NCBI GenBank assembly: GCA_004020875.1
Contig: SAPZ01000003.1
Location: forward strand, 124,001 to 188,000
Reading direction: 5' to 3'
From: Mesorhizobium sp.
GTDB taxonomy: Bacteria; Pseudomonadota; Alphaproteobacteria; Rhizobiales; Rhizobiaceae
DNA length: 64,000 nt
Shown: positions 1-8,076 of the stretch, one piece after another
How positions within the stretch are numbered: position 1 is the stretch's first letter
Layout of the letters: the number at the start of each line of letters is the position of its first letter
Translations under genes and position numbers: made by a program
Notes under the pieces: model-generated
Told to the model about the DNA's origin: nothing
Databases searched by the model: none
What the model saw: only the letters and a program-made list of their open reading frames with translations

Positions 1-873
1 CATCGCGGCATTGGCGGCGACCGAGCCGATATAGTTGCGGAAGCCGGCGAGCACATCTTGCGGCATCTCCAGGAGTTCGAGCTCCTTGCCGCGCATGGCC
101 CGGCCGACCAGAGCCGGGCGGTCGGTCGCCGGCCCGCGGTATTGGCAGCCGAACCAGACGGTGCCCGCCTGGTCGCGGTCCATATGGCGGATCGAAAGCT
201 GACGCAGCGCCGGCGGCAATTCGTGCTTTTCGATCAAGTCGCCGGTTAGACGGTCGACCAGCGTGTAGGAGGGCTTCATCGTCGCGATGTTGAGTTCGGC
301 CCTGCCATAGTCGGGATGGGTTTCGATGCCGCCATTGGCGATAGCCAGCGTTCGGCCATCGCCGAGCAGGAGGAGTTCGTGCGGCCCCACGCCATAGGTC
401 GGGAACTCGCCGATGCGGTTGAACTTTGCCTTCGCGTCATAGACGCCGACGACACCGGCCGCGTTGTCGAAATCGTTCTCGGTCGCATAGAGCAAGGCGC
501 CGTCGGATGAGAACACGCCATGGCCGAAGAAATGCCGGCCGGCGATGCTGGCAATGGTCGAAGGCTTGTCGCGACCTGCATGGTCGAAGACAACGGCGAA
601 GGTGCCGGGCTGGCGGGCAAAGACCACCGAGCGCTTCGACACCGGATCGAAAGTGACGTCATGGCCGCGATCCGTCAGATCGACCGTGTGCAGGATTTTT
701 CCCGCCTCGGAGAGCACGGCAGCACCAAAACTGCCGTCGCGCTTGACGAAGGCCGTCGCAAACACCGCATCCGCGGCTAGCGTATCGGCCCAGGCGTGCG
801 GCGCCATCGCGGCTGCGAAGCCCGCGCCCGCGGCGCGCAGGAAATCGCGGCGGTCTATGAGGGCGGTTCTCAC
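1..873 (-). CDS. DUF1513 family Tat-exported protein (partial, C-terminus cut by window edge)
   Basis: The frame is open from a GTG at 873 to the window edge (291 codons, no stop reached). The N-terminus carries a twin-arginine motif (DRRDFLRAAG) and a hydrophobic stretch ending in AWA, so export to the periplasm is likely. The rest reads as repeated beta-propeller-like segments (GVYDAKAKFNR, YGVGPHELLLLGDGRTLAIANGG), typical of DUF1513. The GTG lies 4 bases past the stop of the upstream imelysin gene. An ATG overlapping that stop is out of frame and hits TGA after two codons. DUF1513 genes commonly close imelysin/di-haem oxidoreductase clusters; the biochemical role is unknown. Confidence 0.85.
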   Translation of the reverse strand, partial: MRTALIDRRDFLRAAGAGFAAAMAPHAWADTLAADAVFATAFVKRDGSFGAAVLSEAGKILHTVDLTDRGHDVTFDPVSKRSVVFARQPGTFAVVFDHAGRDKPSTIASIAGRHFFGHGVFSSDGALLYATENDFDNAAGVVGVYDAKAKFNRIGEFPTYGVGPHELLLLGDGRTLAIANGGIETHPDYGRAELNIATMKPSYTLVDRLTGDLIEKHELPPALRQLSIRHMDRDQAGTVWFGCQYRGPATDRPALVGRAMRGKELELLEMPQDVLAGFRNYIGSVAANAAM

Positions 874-877
874 GGCA

Positions 878-1978
878 TCAATCCCCGTCCAGCGAGGAGA
901 AGCCGGCGGTCAGGCCGAATTCGGCGGTCATCCTGGTGCCGATCAAGGTCGACAGGCTCGAGGTGATTAGCGCGAAATGCTCGATCTTGCCGCGTAGCGC
1001 AGGGTCCGTGAGCGCTTTGTCGATGGGACCGGCGACCGATTTCGCTGTTGTCACTCCGTTGATGAGCTGGATCTGGATGGATTCGGCCATCCACTGCGCG
1101 TCGGCCGGCAACGCATCGCCGAGCTTCGAGGCCTGGAACAATTGACCGATGCCGGACAGGTTCCCGGCCAGCGAAGCAGCCGTATTCCGCGAGCGCCAGT
1201 AGATCGCCTGCTTCGGCTTGTCGGCGTCCGGCTTGGCGCCAAGAAAGCCCTTGAGCCGCACGTCGCGGATCATGTCCAGCTCATTGATGAAGACGCCGAC
1301 CAGTTCCGTCACCGCTTCGTTGCCGTCGCGGTAGAGCGGGTTCTTCGGTCCGGGATTGGCCCAGAGCGAAGCGAAGCCGTCGGGCTTTTGCCAGGCGTCA
1401 ACCACCTCGCCCGCCATCGTCTTGATGTTGCCGGCAACCGCCTCGCCATAGGCGCAGCGGTAAGGATCGTCTTTCCCGGCAAGCGTTTCGGCGCCGTCGC
1501 CGAAGAGCACATATTCCAACGCGCCGAGGCCCTGCATGGCGACGCTCTTTTGCGCCAGTTGCGCCGGATCGGTGGCTGACAGATCCTTCGATGCGAGCGT
1601 GGCCTGCACTTGCCTCAGGCCGATGCTCTTGCGGTCCGGCCAATAGAGCATACGCTCCAGCCGGTTGTTTTCCTTGATCGGCCCGAAGGCAATGATCTCG
1701 GCCACAGACCAGGCCTCGACCGTGCCGGAAAACGCCGAACGCGCCGCTTCGAGATTCATTTCGGACGGCGCCTCGCATAGCTGGTGCATCGCCTTGGTCA
1801 AGCCCGCCGCATGCTCGTCGAGACCAGCATAGGCGGGGCGAACGAACCCATCGATCGCGCGCCCGATCACGTCGGAAGCCTTGACCGCGGCCGACGCCGG
1901 CAAGGCGGTGGCCAGGAGCAGTGGAAGAGCAAGGGCGGCAGCCAGACGTTTCGACATCAGAGCGACGCGTTTTACCAT
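878..1978 (-). CDS. imelysin family (peptidase M75-like) periplasmic protein, second copy
   Basis: 366 aa with a Sec signal (MSKRLAAALALPLLLATALP, then ASA) and an all-helical imelysin body. Imelysins relate to EfeO and insulin-cleaving membrane proteases and are now mostly seen as periplasmic iron-handling proteins. The family's GxHxxE site aligns with GLGALE near residue 148, so the metal-binding His is absent (see findings). The ATG overlaps the stop of the preceding di-haem protein (TGATG), indicating coupled translation in the iron operon. Fold assignment is firm from the overall pattern and neighbours; enzymatic activity is doubtful. Confidence 0.88.
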   Translation of the reverse strand: MVKRVALMSKRLAAALALPLLLATALPASAAVKASDVIGRAIDGFVRPAYAGLDEHAAGLTKAMHQLCEAPSEMNLEAARSAFSGTVEAWSVAEIIAFGPIKENNRLERMLYWPDRKSIGLRQVQATLASKDLSATDPAQLAQKSVAMQGLGALEYVLFGDGAETLAGKDDPYRCAYGEAVAGNIKTMAGEVVDAWQKPDGFASLWANPGPKNPLYRDGNEAVTELVGVFINELDMIRDVRLKGFLGAKPDADKPKQAIYWRSRNTAASLAGNLSGIGQLFQASKLGDALPADAQWMAESIQIQLINGVTTAKSVAGPIDKALTDPALRGKIEHFALITSSLSTLIGTRMTAEFGLTAGFSSLDGD

Positions 1979-3579
1979 CAGAGGGACTCCAGGAATTTGA
2001 TCAGCGCCTCACGATCGGCCGCGGCGGCGCCGGCAAAGCGATCGCGCGCCTTCTGGCCCTCGCCGCCATGCCATAGGATCGCCTCGGCAAGCGTCCGGGC
2101 GCGGCCGTCATGCAGATAGAAGGCATTGCCGTTGACTGTCGCGGTGAGCCCGATACCCCAGAGCGGCGGGGTGCGCCACTCGCTCCCCGTGGCTTCTCCA
2201 ACCCGTTGTCCGTCCGCAAGGCCCTCGCCCATGTCGTGCAGCAGGAAGTCGGAATAGGGCCAGATCAGTTGGAAGGCCTGCGCCTTGTTGGGCGTGCCGC
2301 GCATGGTGACGAATTTCGGCGTGTGGCAGACAATGCAGCCTATTTCGTAGAACTGCTTCTTGCCAGCAAGGACGTCGGGCTTGTCGATGTCGCGACGCGC
2401 CGGCACCGCGAGATTCCGCGAATAGAAGGTGACCAGGTCCATGACGGGCGGAGGCGCTTCCACCGCGCCCAGTCGTTCCTGGACACCGTTCGGCAGCGCA
2501 AGGCAAGTCTTCTGCGCCTCGGTGCAATCGCCCCAATGCTTCGGCATTTCCGGGGTCGAGATGCCGATGTCGCCTGCAAAAGCATCGGCCGCCTGCTGGC
2601 GGATCGAGGCGGTCTGCGCCTTCCAGCCGAAGCGGCCCAGGATCACCGCACCGCTCAACTCGTCGCGCACGATGTTCGGCCGGCCCGAGATGCCGTCGCC
2701 GTCGCGATCGTCCGGATCGGCATGAGCGAGGATATCGGCCGGCGCGATCTGCTCGATCAGGCCGAGCCCGATCATCGGCGGAGTCAGGCGCGGCGACAGC
2801 GTGGTGCGCGCATCGAGCGGGCCATAGCCGAGATTTTCGACGGAATAGTTCGGCTTGCGCAGCGCAACGACAGCGCCGTCGCCGAGCGTCACCTTTTGCT
2901 CCTGGTAATCGACGCGCACACGGCCTTCGCCCTTGAGGCCCGGAACTGCCAAATCCTGCAATTGCGCGCCATAGACCGGATCAGGAAAGTTCAGCACCTT
3001 GTGGCCGGCAAGCGCGGCCTTTTCCTCGGCGTTGCTTGCGTCGCGCGCGAGCCTGAGGAACATCGACGTCGATCCGGCATCACCTTCCGGCGGGCGGCCG
3101 CGGCCATCCTTCAGATGGCAGTTCTGGCAGGCGCGCTCGTTGAAAAGCGGGCCAAGACCGTCGGAAGCCTGCGTCGACGAGGGCGACGACACCCAGTTCT
3201 TGCGGAAAAGCGCGTTGCCGAGCTTGAAATTGCCCTCTTCCTCGAAGGTGATGTTGGCTGAGGGCTGCGAGAAGGCATCGCGGTTGATGTCCTTGAGCGA
3301 CGTGCCGGCGCCGCCCTGCATCAGCTCGAACGGCTCGGGTCTGATGAAGTCGGTCGTTGGCCTGGTGACGGCCAGAACCCGCGCCTGGTCTTTCGGCGTC
3401 AGGTCGGTGCGGCTCGTCGGCAGAGCGGCCGGTTCGCCGGCCATCGCGGGGACGGAAAGCGCGATCACCAGCAAAAGCGAAGCCCCGCTGCCGATCCGGC
3501 ATCGAGGGGTCTTCCGAAGCGGCGGGCCGTCAATTGCGGCCCACCGCGCGCGGCGCGAAAGATCTAGGGGGCGCCGCAT
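1978..3579 (-). CDS. di-haem c-type oxidoreductase-like protein (DUF1111/COG3488, thiol oxidoreductase-like)
   Basis: 533 aa. After an N-terminal hydrophobic signal (LLLVIALSVPAMA) there are two c-type haem motifs, CQNCH near residue 150 and CIVCH near residue 413. They lie in a MauG-like two-haem layout typical of the DUF1111 family annotated as thiol oxidoreductase. It should act in the periplasm as an electron-transfer or oxidase component. It starts 12 bases after the bacterioferritin stop, and an AAGGA lies about 11 bases upstream of the chosen ATG. It sits between bacterioferritin and an imelysin, the standard neighbourhood of this family. A role in oxidising iron for the adjacent imelysins is inference. 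Confidence 0.88.
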   Translation of the reverse strand: MRRPLDLSRRARWAAIDGPPLRKTPRCRIGSGASLLLVIALSVPAMAGEPAALPTSRTDLTPKDQARVLAVTRPTTDFIRPEPFELMQGGAGTSLKDINRDAFSQPSANITFEEEGNFKLGNALFRKNWVSSPSSTQASDGLGPLFNERACQNCHLKDGRGRPPEGDAGSTSMFLRLARDASNAEEKAALAGHKVLNFPDPVYGAQLQDLAVPGLKGEGRVRVDYQEQKVTLGDGAVVALRKPNYSVENLGYGPLDARTTLSPRLTPPMIGLGLIEQIAPADILAHADPDDRDGDGISGRPNIVRDELSGAVILGRFGWKAQTASIRQQAADAFAGDIGISTPEMPKHWGDCTEAQKTCLALPNGVQERLGAVEAPPPVMDLVTFYSRNLAVPARRDIDKPDVLAGKKQFYEIGCIVCHTPKFVTMRGTPNKAQAFQLIWPYSDFLLHDMGEGLADGQRVGEATGSEWRTPPLWGIGLTATVNGNAFYLHDGRARTLAEAILWHGGEGQKARDRFAGAAAADREALIKFLESL

Positions 3580-3591
3580 TCTCGCATGTCC

Positions 3592-4077
3592 TTACTCCGC
3601 CTCGTTGACCGGGTCGGCGTTGAGCAGGCCGTATTTTTCCTCGCCGATGGAGGCCAGCAGGTCGAGCTGCGTCTCCAAGAAGCCGATATGGCCTTCCTCG
3701 TCGGTCAAAAGTTCCTCGAACAGCTTCATCGAAACGAAATCGCCGGCTTCGTGGCAGAGCTCGCGCGAGCGCTTGTAAGCGCTGCACGCGTCATATTCGC
3801 CGGCCAGATCGGATTCGAGCACTTCCTTAAGGTTCTGGCCGATGCGCAGCGGCGCAACGGACTGCAGGTTGGGATGCCCCTCGAGGAAGATGATGCGCGC
3901 GATCAGCCGGTCGGCGTGATGCATTTCCTCGATCGATTCCGCCCGCTCCTTTTTTGCCAGCTTCGTATAGCCCCAATCCTCGAGCAGACGATAGTGCACC
4001 CAGTACTGATTGACGGCTCCAAGCTCAAGGAACAGAGCTTCGTTAAGCCGCTCGATGATCTGAGGTTCGCCTTTCAT
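3592..4077 (-). CDS. bfr: bacterioferritin
   Basis: 161 aa, the usual bacterioferritin length. All ferroxidase ligands are at canonical positions: E18, E51, H54, E94, E127 and H130. M52 is present as the haem ligand between subunits. It stores iron as a ferric mineral in a cytoplasmic 24-mer. The start at 4077 follows GGGAG; a longer frame up to 4149 would push far into bfd and lacks a ribosome site. The first 35 bases overlap the end of bfd, so the two are translationally linked. It lies inside the Irr-controlled operon, as expected for a rhizobial iron-storage gene. Confidence 0.97.
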   Translation of the reverse strand: MKGEPQIIERLNEALFLELGAVNQYWVHYRLLEDWGYTKLAKKERAESIEEMHHADRLIARIIFLEGHPNLQSVAPLRIGQNLKEVLESDLAGEYDACSAYKRSRELCHEAGDFVSMKLFEELLTDEEGHIGFLETQLDLLASIGEEKYGLLNADPVNEAE

Positions 4078-4354
4078 GTGTTCTGCTCCCGTATTGGCCG
4101 CGTAAGCCTCGCACGCGATCCAGGTGTGAAACGATATCCACGTCTCCAACCTGTGAGCGGGCGTGATAGTTCTCGGTGACCCTGATGATGGTTTCCACCA
4201 CGTTTGGGAAACAGCCGCAACAGCGGCCGCGCTTGCCCATCGCGTGATAGACCTTCGCGGGCACGATCAGCTGCCAGGGATCCTGATCCAGCAGGTCGAC
4301 GATCGTCTGCTCGATCTCCTTTTCGGTGATGATGTTGCAATGGCATATCAGCAT
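4043..4354 (-). CDS. bfd: bacterioferritin-associated ferredoxin
   Basis: A small [2Fe-2S] protein that reduces bacterioferritin mineral so iron can be released. It has the family start MLICHCN (Cys4, Cys6) and a second cysteine cluster GRCCGCFP around residues 44-49. At 103 aa it is longer than the roughly 64-73 aa of classic Bfd because of a basic C-terminal tail that runs into the start of bfr; the tail may be unstructured. Order bfd then bfr with overlapping frames supports function as a pair. Confidence 0.93.
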   Translation of the reverse strand: MLICHCNIITEKEIEQTIVDLLDQDPWQLIVPAKVYHAMGKRGRCCGCFPNVVETIIRVTENYHARSQVGDVDIVSHLDRVRGLRGQYGSRTHERRTSDHRAA

Positions 4355-4416
4355 TTCACTTGCTCTGGCTGACGGCGCCGGTCCGACGCCGCTTGGCTTG
4401 GACTTACTTCGACGTG

Positions 4417-5706
4417 TTACTTGAACACCTTGTCGGGAGCGTCCAGGCTGTCGGAGCCCTCGAAGGCGATTTCCTTCAGTTTCAGGGTACCTACAGCCCG
4501 CTCGATCGACTTGGTCTGGTCGATCAGCGCGTCGATGGCCGCTTGCACGGTGGCGTTGCCTGCCGTGTTGCCTTCAGCAATCTGCTGGTCATAGGCCTCG
4601 CCGGCGAGCGCGCGCGCCTGGATGGCCTCCATCTTGGCGACGGTTGTATCCAGCTTTGCCGACAACTCCCTGTCGATCGCCGGATCGGCGGCTTTCACCA
4701 TGTCGGAGACCGACGGGCCAGAAACCATGGAGCCGTCCAGCCGCTTGTAGCTGGCACGGTAGGCGTCGCGGATGCCCACGGCATCATAGAGATGCGAGAC
4801 GTGGGTGTTGTCGGAGAAACAGTCCTGCTCCTCTTCAGGATCGTGCAGCAAGAGGCCGAGCTTCATGCGCTCGCCCGCCAGTTCCCCATAGGAGAGCGAG
4901 CCCATGCCCGTGAATATGGTGGAGATGCCGGTATTCGCGTCACCGTCGGTGAGGTTGTTACGCGCGGCGCCGTCCTGCTTCCAGTCGTCGACCATCTCCC
5001 GCAGATCGGACACCAGAAGGTCGCTGGCCGATTTCAGATATTCGGCGCGGCGATCGCAATTGCCGCCCGTGCAGTTCTTGACGTCGTAATCCGTATAGGG
5101 CCGCGCGCCGGCGCCCGGGCCGGTGCCGTGCAGGTCCTGTCCCCAGAGCAGGAATTCGATGGCATGATAGCCGGTCGCGACATTGGCTTCGACCCCGCCG
5201 GCCTCCTGCAGCGTGCCCGAAAGGAACTCGGGCGTCAGCTTCGAGGCGTCGACCTTCTTGCCGTTGATCTCGATTTCCTTGTGGGCGATGACGTTGGCCG
5301 TGTAGAGCGCGTTCTCGTCCGACTCGGTGCCGTAGCTCTTGGCGACATAGTCGATCAGGCCCTCATCCAGCGGCCAGGAATTCACGCGCCCTTCCCAGTC
5401 GTCGACGATCTTGTTGCCGAAGCGATAGACCTCTGTCTGCTGGTAAGGGATGCGCGCCGCCTTCCACGCTTCGCGCGCGGCGTTCAGCGTGTCGGCGGAG
5501 GGGCTGGCGATAAGCGCATCGACAGCCTTGTCCAGCGTCTGCGCCGTGGTCAGCGAATCCTCGTATTTGGCCAGAGCGATGTCGGCATAGGTCTTGATCA
5601 CCGCCTTGGCGTCGGTCTCGGCTTTCGCCGGCAACACGAACACCGCCGCCGTCAGCGCAGCCGTGGCGCAGATTGCCGCCAGCCTGCCGCCATTACGTGC
5701 CGTCAT
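4417..5706 (-). CDS. imelysin family protein (IrpA-like iron-regulated periplasmic protein)
   Basis: 429 aa. The start at 5706 is preceded by GGAGAAGGATA and followed by a clean signal peptide ending in LPAKA; the frame continues upstream to 5820 but has no ribosome site there. The imelysin signature GxHxxE is intact (GYHAIEFLLW near residue 178), followed by the IrpA-type stretch DLHGTGPGAGARPYTDYD. It resembles cyanobacterial iron-regulated protein A and EfeO M75 domains, which bind metal in the periplasm. It is the first gene of the operon, so it receives the Irr-box promoter directly. Peptidase activity, suggested by the old family name, is unproven. Confidence 0.93.
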   Translation of the reverse strand: MTARNGGRLAAICATAALTAAVFVLPAKAETDAKAVIKTYADIALAKYEDSLTTAQTLDKAVDALIASPSADTLNAAREAWKAARIPYQQTEVYRFGNKIVDDWEGRVNSWPLDEGLIDYVAKSYGTESDENALYTANVIAHKEIEINGKKVDASKLTPEFLSGTLQEAGGVEANVATGYHAIEFLLWGQDLHGTGPGAGARPYTDYDVKNCTGGNCDRRAEYLKSASDLLVSDLREMVDDWKQDGAARNNLTDGDANTGISTIFTGMGSLSYGELAGERMKLGLLLHDPEEEQDCFSDNTHVSHLYDAVGIRDAYRASYKRLDGSMVSGPSVSDMVKAADPAIDRELSAKLDTTVAKMEAIQARALAGEAYDQQIAEGNTAGNATVQAAIDALIDQTKSIERAVGTLKLKEIAFEGSDSLDAPDKVFK

Positions 5707-5951
5707 TATCCTTCTCCAGTTCCTTGGAAATTCAACAAAATGCGCCCACCCGCGCCGAGGCATGAGCATGCCGGTAAAAATGGTGGCCGCGCCGATGCGC
5801 GGTTCGCGATAAAAAAACACCCACTTGCCTCCAATCGAACGGGTTCAAGGCCCAGACATCAAAGGAATGCGCTTATGCGCGCGTCTCCCATAAAGCGGCG
5901 GCGAGGCAAAAAGTCAATTGGACAACGCAAAAAATGCAATTGAAACAACAG

Positions 5952-5968
5952 TTTAGAATTATTCTAAA
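5952..5968. promoter_or_regulatory. iron control element (Irr box), perfect palindrome
   Basis: TTTAGAA-TTA-TTCTAAA matches the rhizobial iron control element consensus TTTAGAA-N3-TTCTAAA at all 14 arm positions. Irr, a haem-responsive Fur-family regulator, binds this element in Bradyrhizobium and relatives and usually represses iron-storing genes when iron is scarce. It lies 246 bases upstream of the first imelysin gene and 150 bases upstream of the divergent flavoprotein gene, so it could act on both. Confidence 0.92.
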
Positions 5969-5981
5969 CTGGAACTGTCAA
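5953..5981 (-). promoter_or_regulatory. predicted sigma70 promoter of the iron operon, overlapped by the Irr box
   Basis: On the minus strand TTGACA (5981-5976) is followed by a 17-base spacer and TTCTAA (5958-5953). The -10 element and most of the spacer lie within the Irr box. This geometry predicts repression by occlusion of RNA polymerase. The -10 is a weak match, so the promoter is a prediction. Confidence 0.6.
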
Positions 5982-6118
5982 CTTTAAGGTCCGAAGTTTG
6001 CCGCAACGACGTTGACAGGGAGCCGTTCTGGGTGCGACCCGGACGACCGGTCTTGCGGCGGCGCCAGACAATCGCCACCTGCCGCAAGAGCCTAGATTCA
6101 CAGAGAAAAAGGATAGCG

Positions 6119-7372
6119 ATGACGAACGGGGTTGTGATTGTCGGTGCGGGCCATGCCGGCGTGCAGGCCGCCGCCAGCCTGCGCGAAGAGGGTTATGAAG
6201 GGACCGTCGTCCTGATCGGCGACGAGCAGGAACTGCCTTATCATAAGCCGCCGCTGTCCAAGACCTTCATCAAGGATCCCGAAGCCAAGCCGCAGCCGCT
6301 GCGCGGCGAAGCCTTTTACTCGGGCAACACCATCGACTACCGGCCGGGCGTGCGCATCGAGAGCATCGATACCGGCACGGGCCGGTTGAATGTCGAAGGC
6401 GGCGGCACCCTCGCCTTCGACCGGCTAATCCTGGCGACCGGATCGCGGCCGCGCCTGCTGAAGCTCGACGGCGCCGGCCTCGCCGGCGTGGTCTCGCTGC
6501 GCTCGCTGGCCGATGCGCGCCTGATCCGCGAGCTCAGCGCGCAAAGCGAGGACGTGGCTATTCTCGGCGGCGGCTTCATCGGGCTGGAGATTGCGGCGAC
6601 GCTAAGAGCCGCCGGCCGCAACGTCACCGTCGTCGAGGCGGTCGACCGGCTGCTCGGCCGCGCCGTGGCGCCAGTCATCGCCACGCATGTGCGCCAGCGC
6701 ATGGAAGCGATCGGCGTGCGCATCCTGACCGGCACCACCGTCGCCCGCCTGGAGGGCGACAACGGCCGCGTCTCGGCCGCGATCACCTCAAGTGGCGAGC
6801 GCCTGTCGGCGCAGATGGTGATCATTGGCATCGGCGTCGTGCCCAATGTCGAACTGGCCGAAGCCGCCGGCCTGGCCATCGGGAACGGCATCCGTGTCGA
6901 TCAGCATATGCAGAGTTCGATTCCGGAAATCCTTTCCGTGGGCGACGCGGCCTCCTACCGGCACTGGTTCACCGGTGGCGACGTGCGGCTGGAATCGGTG
7001 CAGAACGCCACCGACCAGGCCAGGCTCGCCGCGCGGACTATCCTGGGCCATGCCGAGCCCTTCACGGCGGTGCCGTGGTTCTGGTCGGATATCGGCGACA
7101 TGAAACTGCAGATGGTGGGACTGACGCAAGGCGGGGACAGCCACGTGGTGCTCGGCGATCCCGCCGAGAACAAGTTCTCGATCTACCACTATGCCGGCAA
7201 CCGGCTGCTCGGCATCGAATCCGTCAACCGCCCGGCCGACCACATGCTTGGCCGCAAGATGCTTGGCGCCGGCTTCTCGCCGACGCCGCAGATGGTCGCG
7301 GGTGGGCCGGATGCGCTGAAGGCGGCGCTTGCGGCCTTCAGCCAGGACGAACCGGCCAGGGCGACGGGCTGA
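6119..7372 (+). CDS. FAD/NAD-dependent ferredoxin (rubredoxin) reductase family oxidoreductase
   Basis: 417 aa. There is a Rossmann FAD motif at the N-terminus (VIVGAGHAGVQAAASLREEG), a second dinucleotide motif near residue 145 (AILGGGFIGLEIAATLRAAG) and the late FAD motif SVGDAAS. The length and C-terminal reductase domain match class I dioxygenase ferredoxin reductases and rhodocoxin reductases, which pass electrons from NAD(P)H to a small Fe-S partner. The ATG at 6119 follows AAAAAGGATAGCG. No oxygenase or ferredoxin is adjacent, but the divergent operon encodes Bfd, a possible though unproven electron acceptor. Confidence 0.9.
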   Translation: MTNGVVIVGAGHAGVQAAASLREEGYEGTVVLIGDEQELPYHKPPLSKTFIKDPEAKPQPLRGEAFYSGNTIDYRPGVRIESIDTGTGRLNVEGGGTLAFDRLILATGSRPRLLKLDGAGLAGVVSLRSLADARLIRELSAQSEDVAILGGGFIGLEIAATLRAAGRNVTVVEAVDRLLGRAVAPVIATHVRQRMEAIGVRILTGTTVARLEGDNGRVSAAITSSGERLSAQMVIIGIGVVPNVELAEAAGLAIGNGIRVDQHMQSSIPEILSVGDAASYRHWFTGGDVRLESVQNATDQARLAARTILGHAEPFTAVPWFWSDIGDMKLQMVGLTQGGDSHVVLGDPAENKFSIYHYAGNRLLGIESVNRPADHMLGRKMLGAGFSPTPQMVAGGPDALKAALAAFSQDEPARATG

Positions 7373-7449
7373 CTGTTTAATCCCATCTGCTGGTAACAGC
7401 GCTTGGGAGCGCGAAAGACACCAAACCTTGGCAAACGGGCGCCGCCGAC

Positions 7450-7466
7450 TTATCATAAATTGATAA
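7450..7466. promoter_or_regulatory. inverted repeat, probable ParD operator
   Basis: TTATCA-TAAAT-TGATAA is a perfect 6-base inverted repeat 24 bases upstream of the parD start. Antitoxins of this family are ribbon-helix-helix repressors of their own operon, so an AT-rich palindrome here fits an autoregulatory operator. Function is inferred from position. Confidence 0.5.
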
Positions 7467-7490
7467 TTTCGGATAATGAAAGATTGTTCC

Positions 7491-7748
7491 ATGCCTGCAA
7501 GCTACAGCATTGGCTCCCGCTACGAGGCGTTCGTGCGGGAGCTTGTGGAGAGTGGTCGCTACGCCAGCGCAAGCGAAGTCGTGCGCGATAGCCTGCGCCT
7601 GCTGGAGGAACGTGAAGAGCACCGGCAGGCGAAGCTTGCCGCACTGCGTGAAGACATCCGCAAGGGTGTAGAGAGCGGACCAGCTATGACCGCCGACGAC
7701 GTTTTCGATCGGCTGGAGAAAAGATACGCGGCTGAAAGCCGTAAATAA
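7491..7748 (+). CDS. parD: type II antitoxin, ParD family
   Basis: 85 aa. The N-terminal ribbon-helix-helix region (SIGSRYEAFVRELVESGRYA) is followed by SASEVVRDSLRLLEERE, a classic ParD/CopG pattern, and a charged C-terminal tail that would wrap the toxin. ATG 7491 is chosen because homologues begin with MP before the first strand; an in-frame ATG at 7476 would add five residues. Its stop overlaps the toxin start (TAATG). The antitoxin is intact although its toxin is not. Confidence 0.88.
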   Translation: MPASYSIGSRYEAFVRELVESGRYASASEVVRDSLRLLEEREEHRQAKLAALREDIRKGVESGPAMTADDVFDRLEKRYAAESRK

Positions 7749-8058
7749 TGGCTCTCAGTTTCGCGCCTGCCGCCGTGCAGGACATTGAAGAGGTTGACGA
7801 TTACATCCAGGCTGAAAATTCGCCGGCCGCCACCGCTTGATAGCGGCACTTCGAGTGCGATGCGACACTATCTTGGATGTACCACGTGGTGGCGCTCCCC
7901 GTTCCGAGCTCTGGCCCGGGCTGCGCTCCGTCGCGTTCCAGAGATATGTTATCTTTTATAGCCTCGAGGGCGACGACGTGCGGGTTGAGCGCATCCTCCA
8001 CGGCTCACGCGATATCCAGGGTATTTTCGATGAAAGGAAAATGCCCAAGGATAGTTGA
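7748..8058 (+). pseudogene. parE: frameshifted ParE toxin (RelE/ParE superfamily)
   Basis: The ATG overlapping parD opens a frame that gives a ParE N-terminus (ALSFAPAAVQDIEEVDDYIQ) but ends at TGA after 30 residues, near 7840. The other half continues in a different frame from about 7834: RLIAALRVRC, then ELWPGLRSVAFQRYVIFY and a C-terminal VERILHGSRDIQGIF, all diagnostic of ParE. One single-base indel between roughly 7820 and 7836 would restore one protein of about 103 aa. It is either a decayed toxin or a sequencing error. Confidence 0.85.
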
Positions 8059-8076
8059 AGCCGCCCTCTGACTATT

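Larger units (their letters stand above)
5707..6118. other. divergent intergenic region (412 bases)
   Basis: It separates the iron operon from the flavoprotein gene. It is AT-rich around 5900-5990 and holds the Irr box. A TTGACA at about 6013 on the plus strand could serve the flavoprotein gene, but no matching -10 stands out. No open frame here looks like a gene. Confidence 0.6.

Noticed and set aside
2110..3261. 383-codon open frame on the plus strand antisense to the di-haem oxidoreductase
   Set aside because: It is a high-GC shadow frame: rich in Arg, Gly and Ala with no domain pattern, while the opposite strand has two haem motifs and operon context.
4360..5943. 527-codon plus-strand frame antisense to the first imelysin
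   Set aside because: No ribosome site or motif, and the minus strand encodes a clear imelysin with signal peptide.
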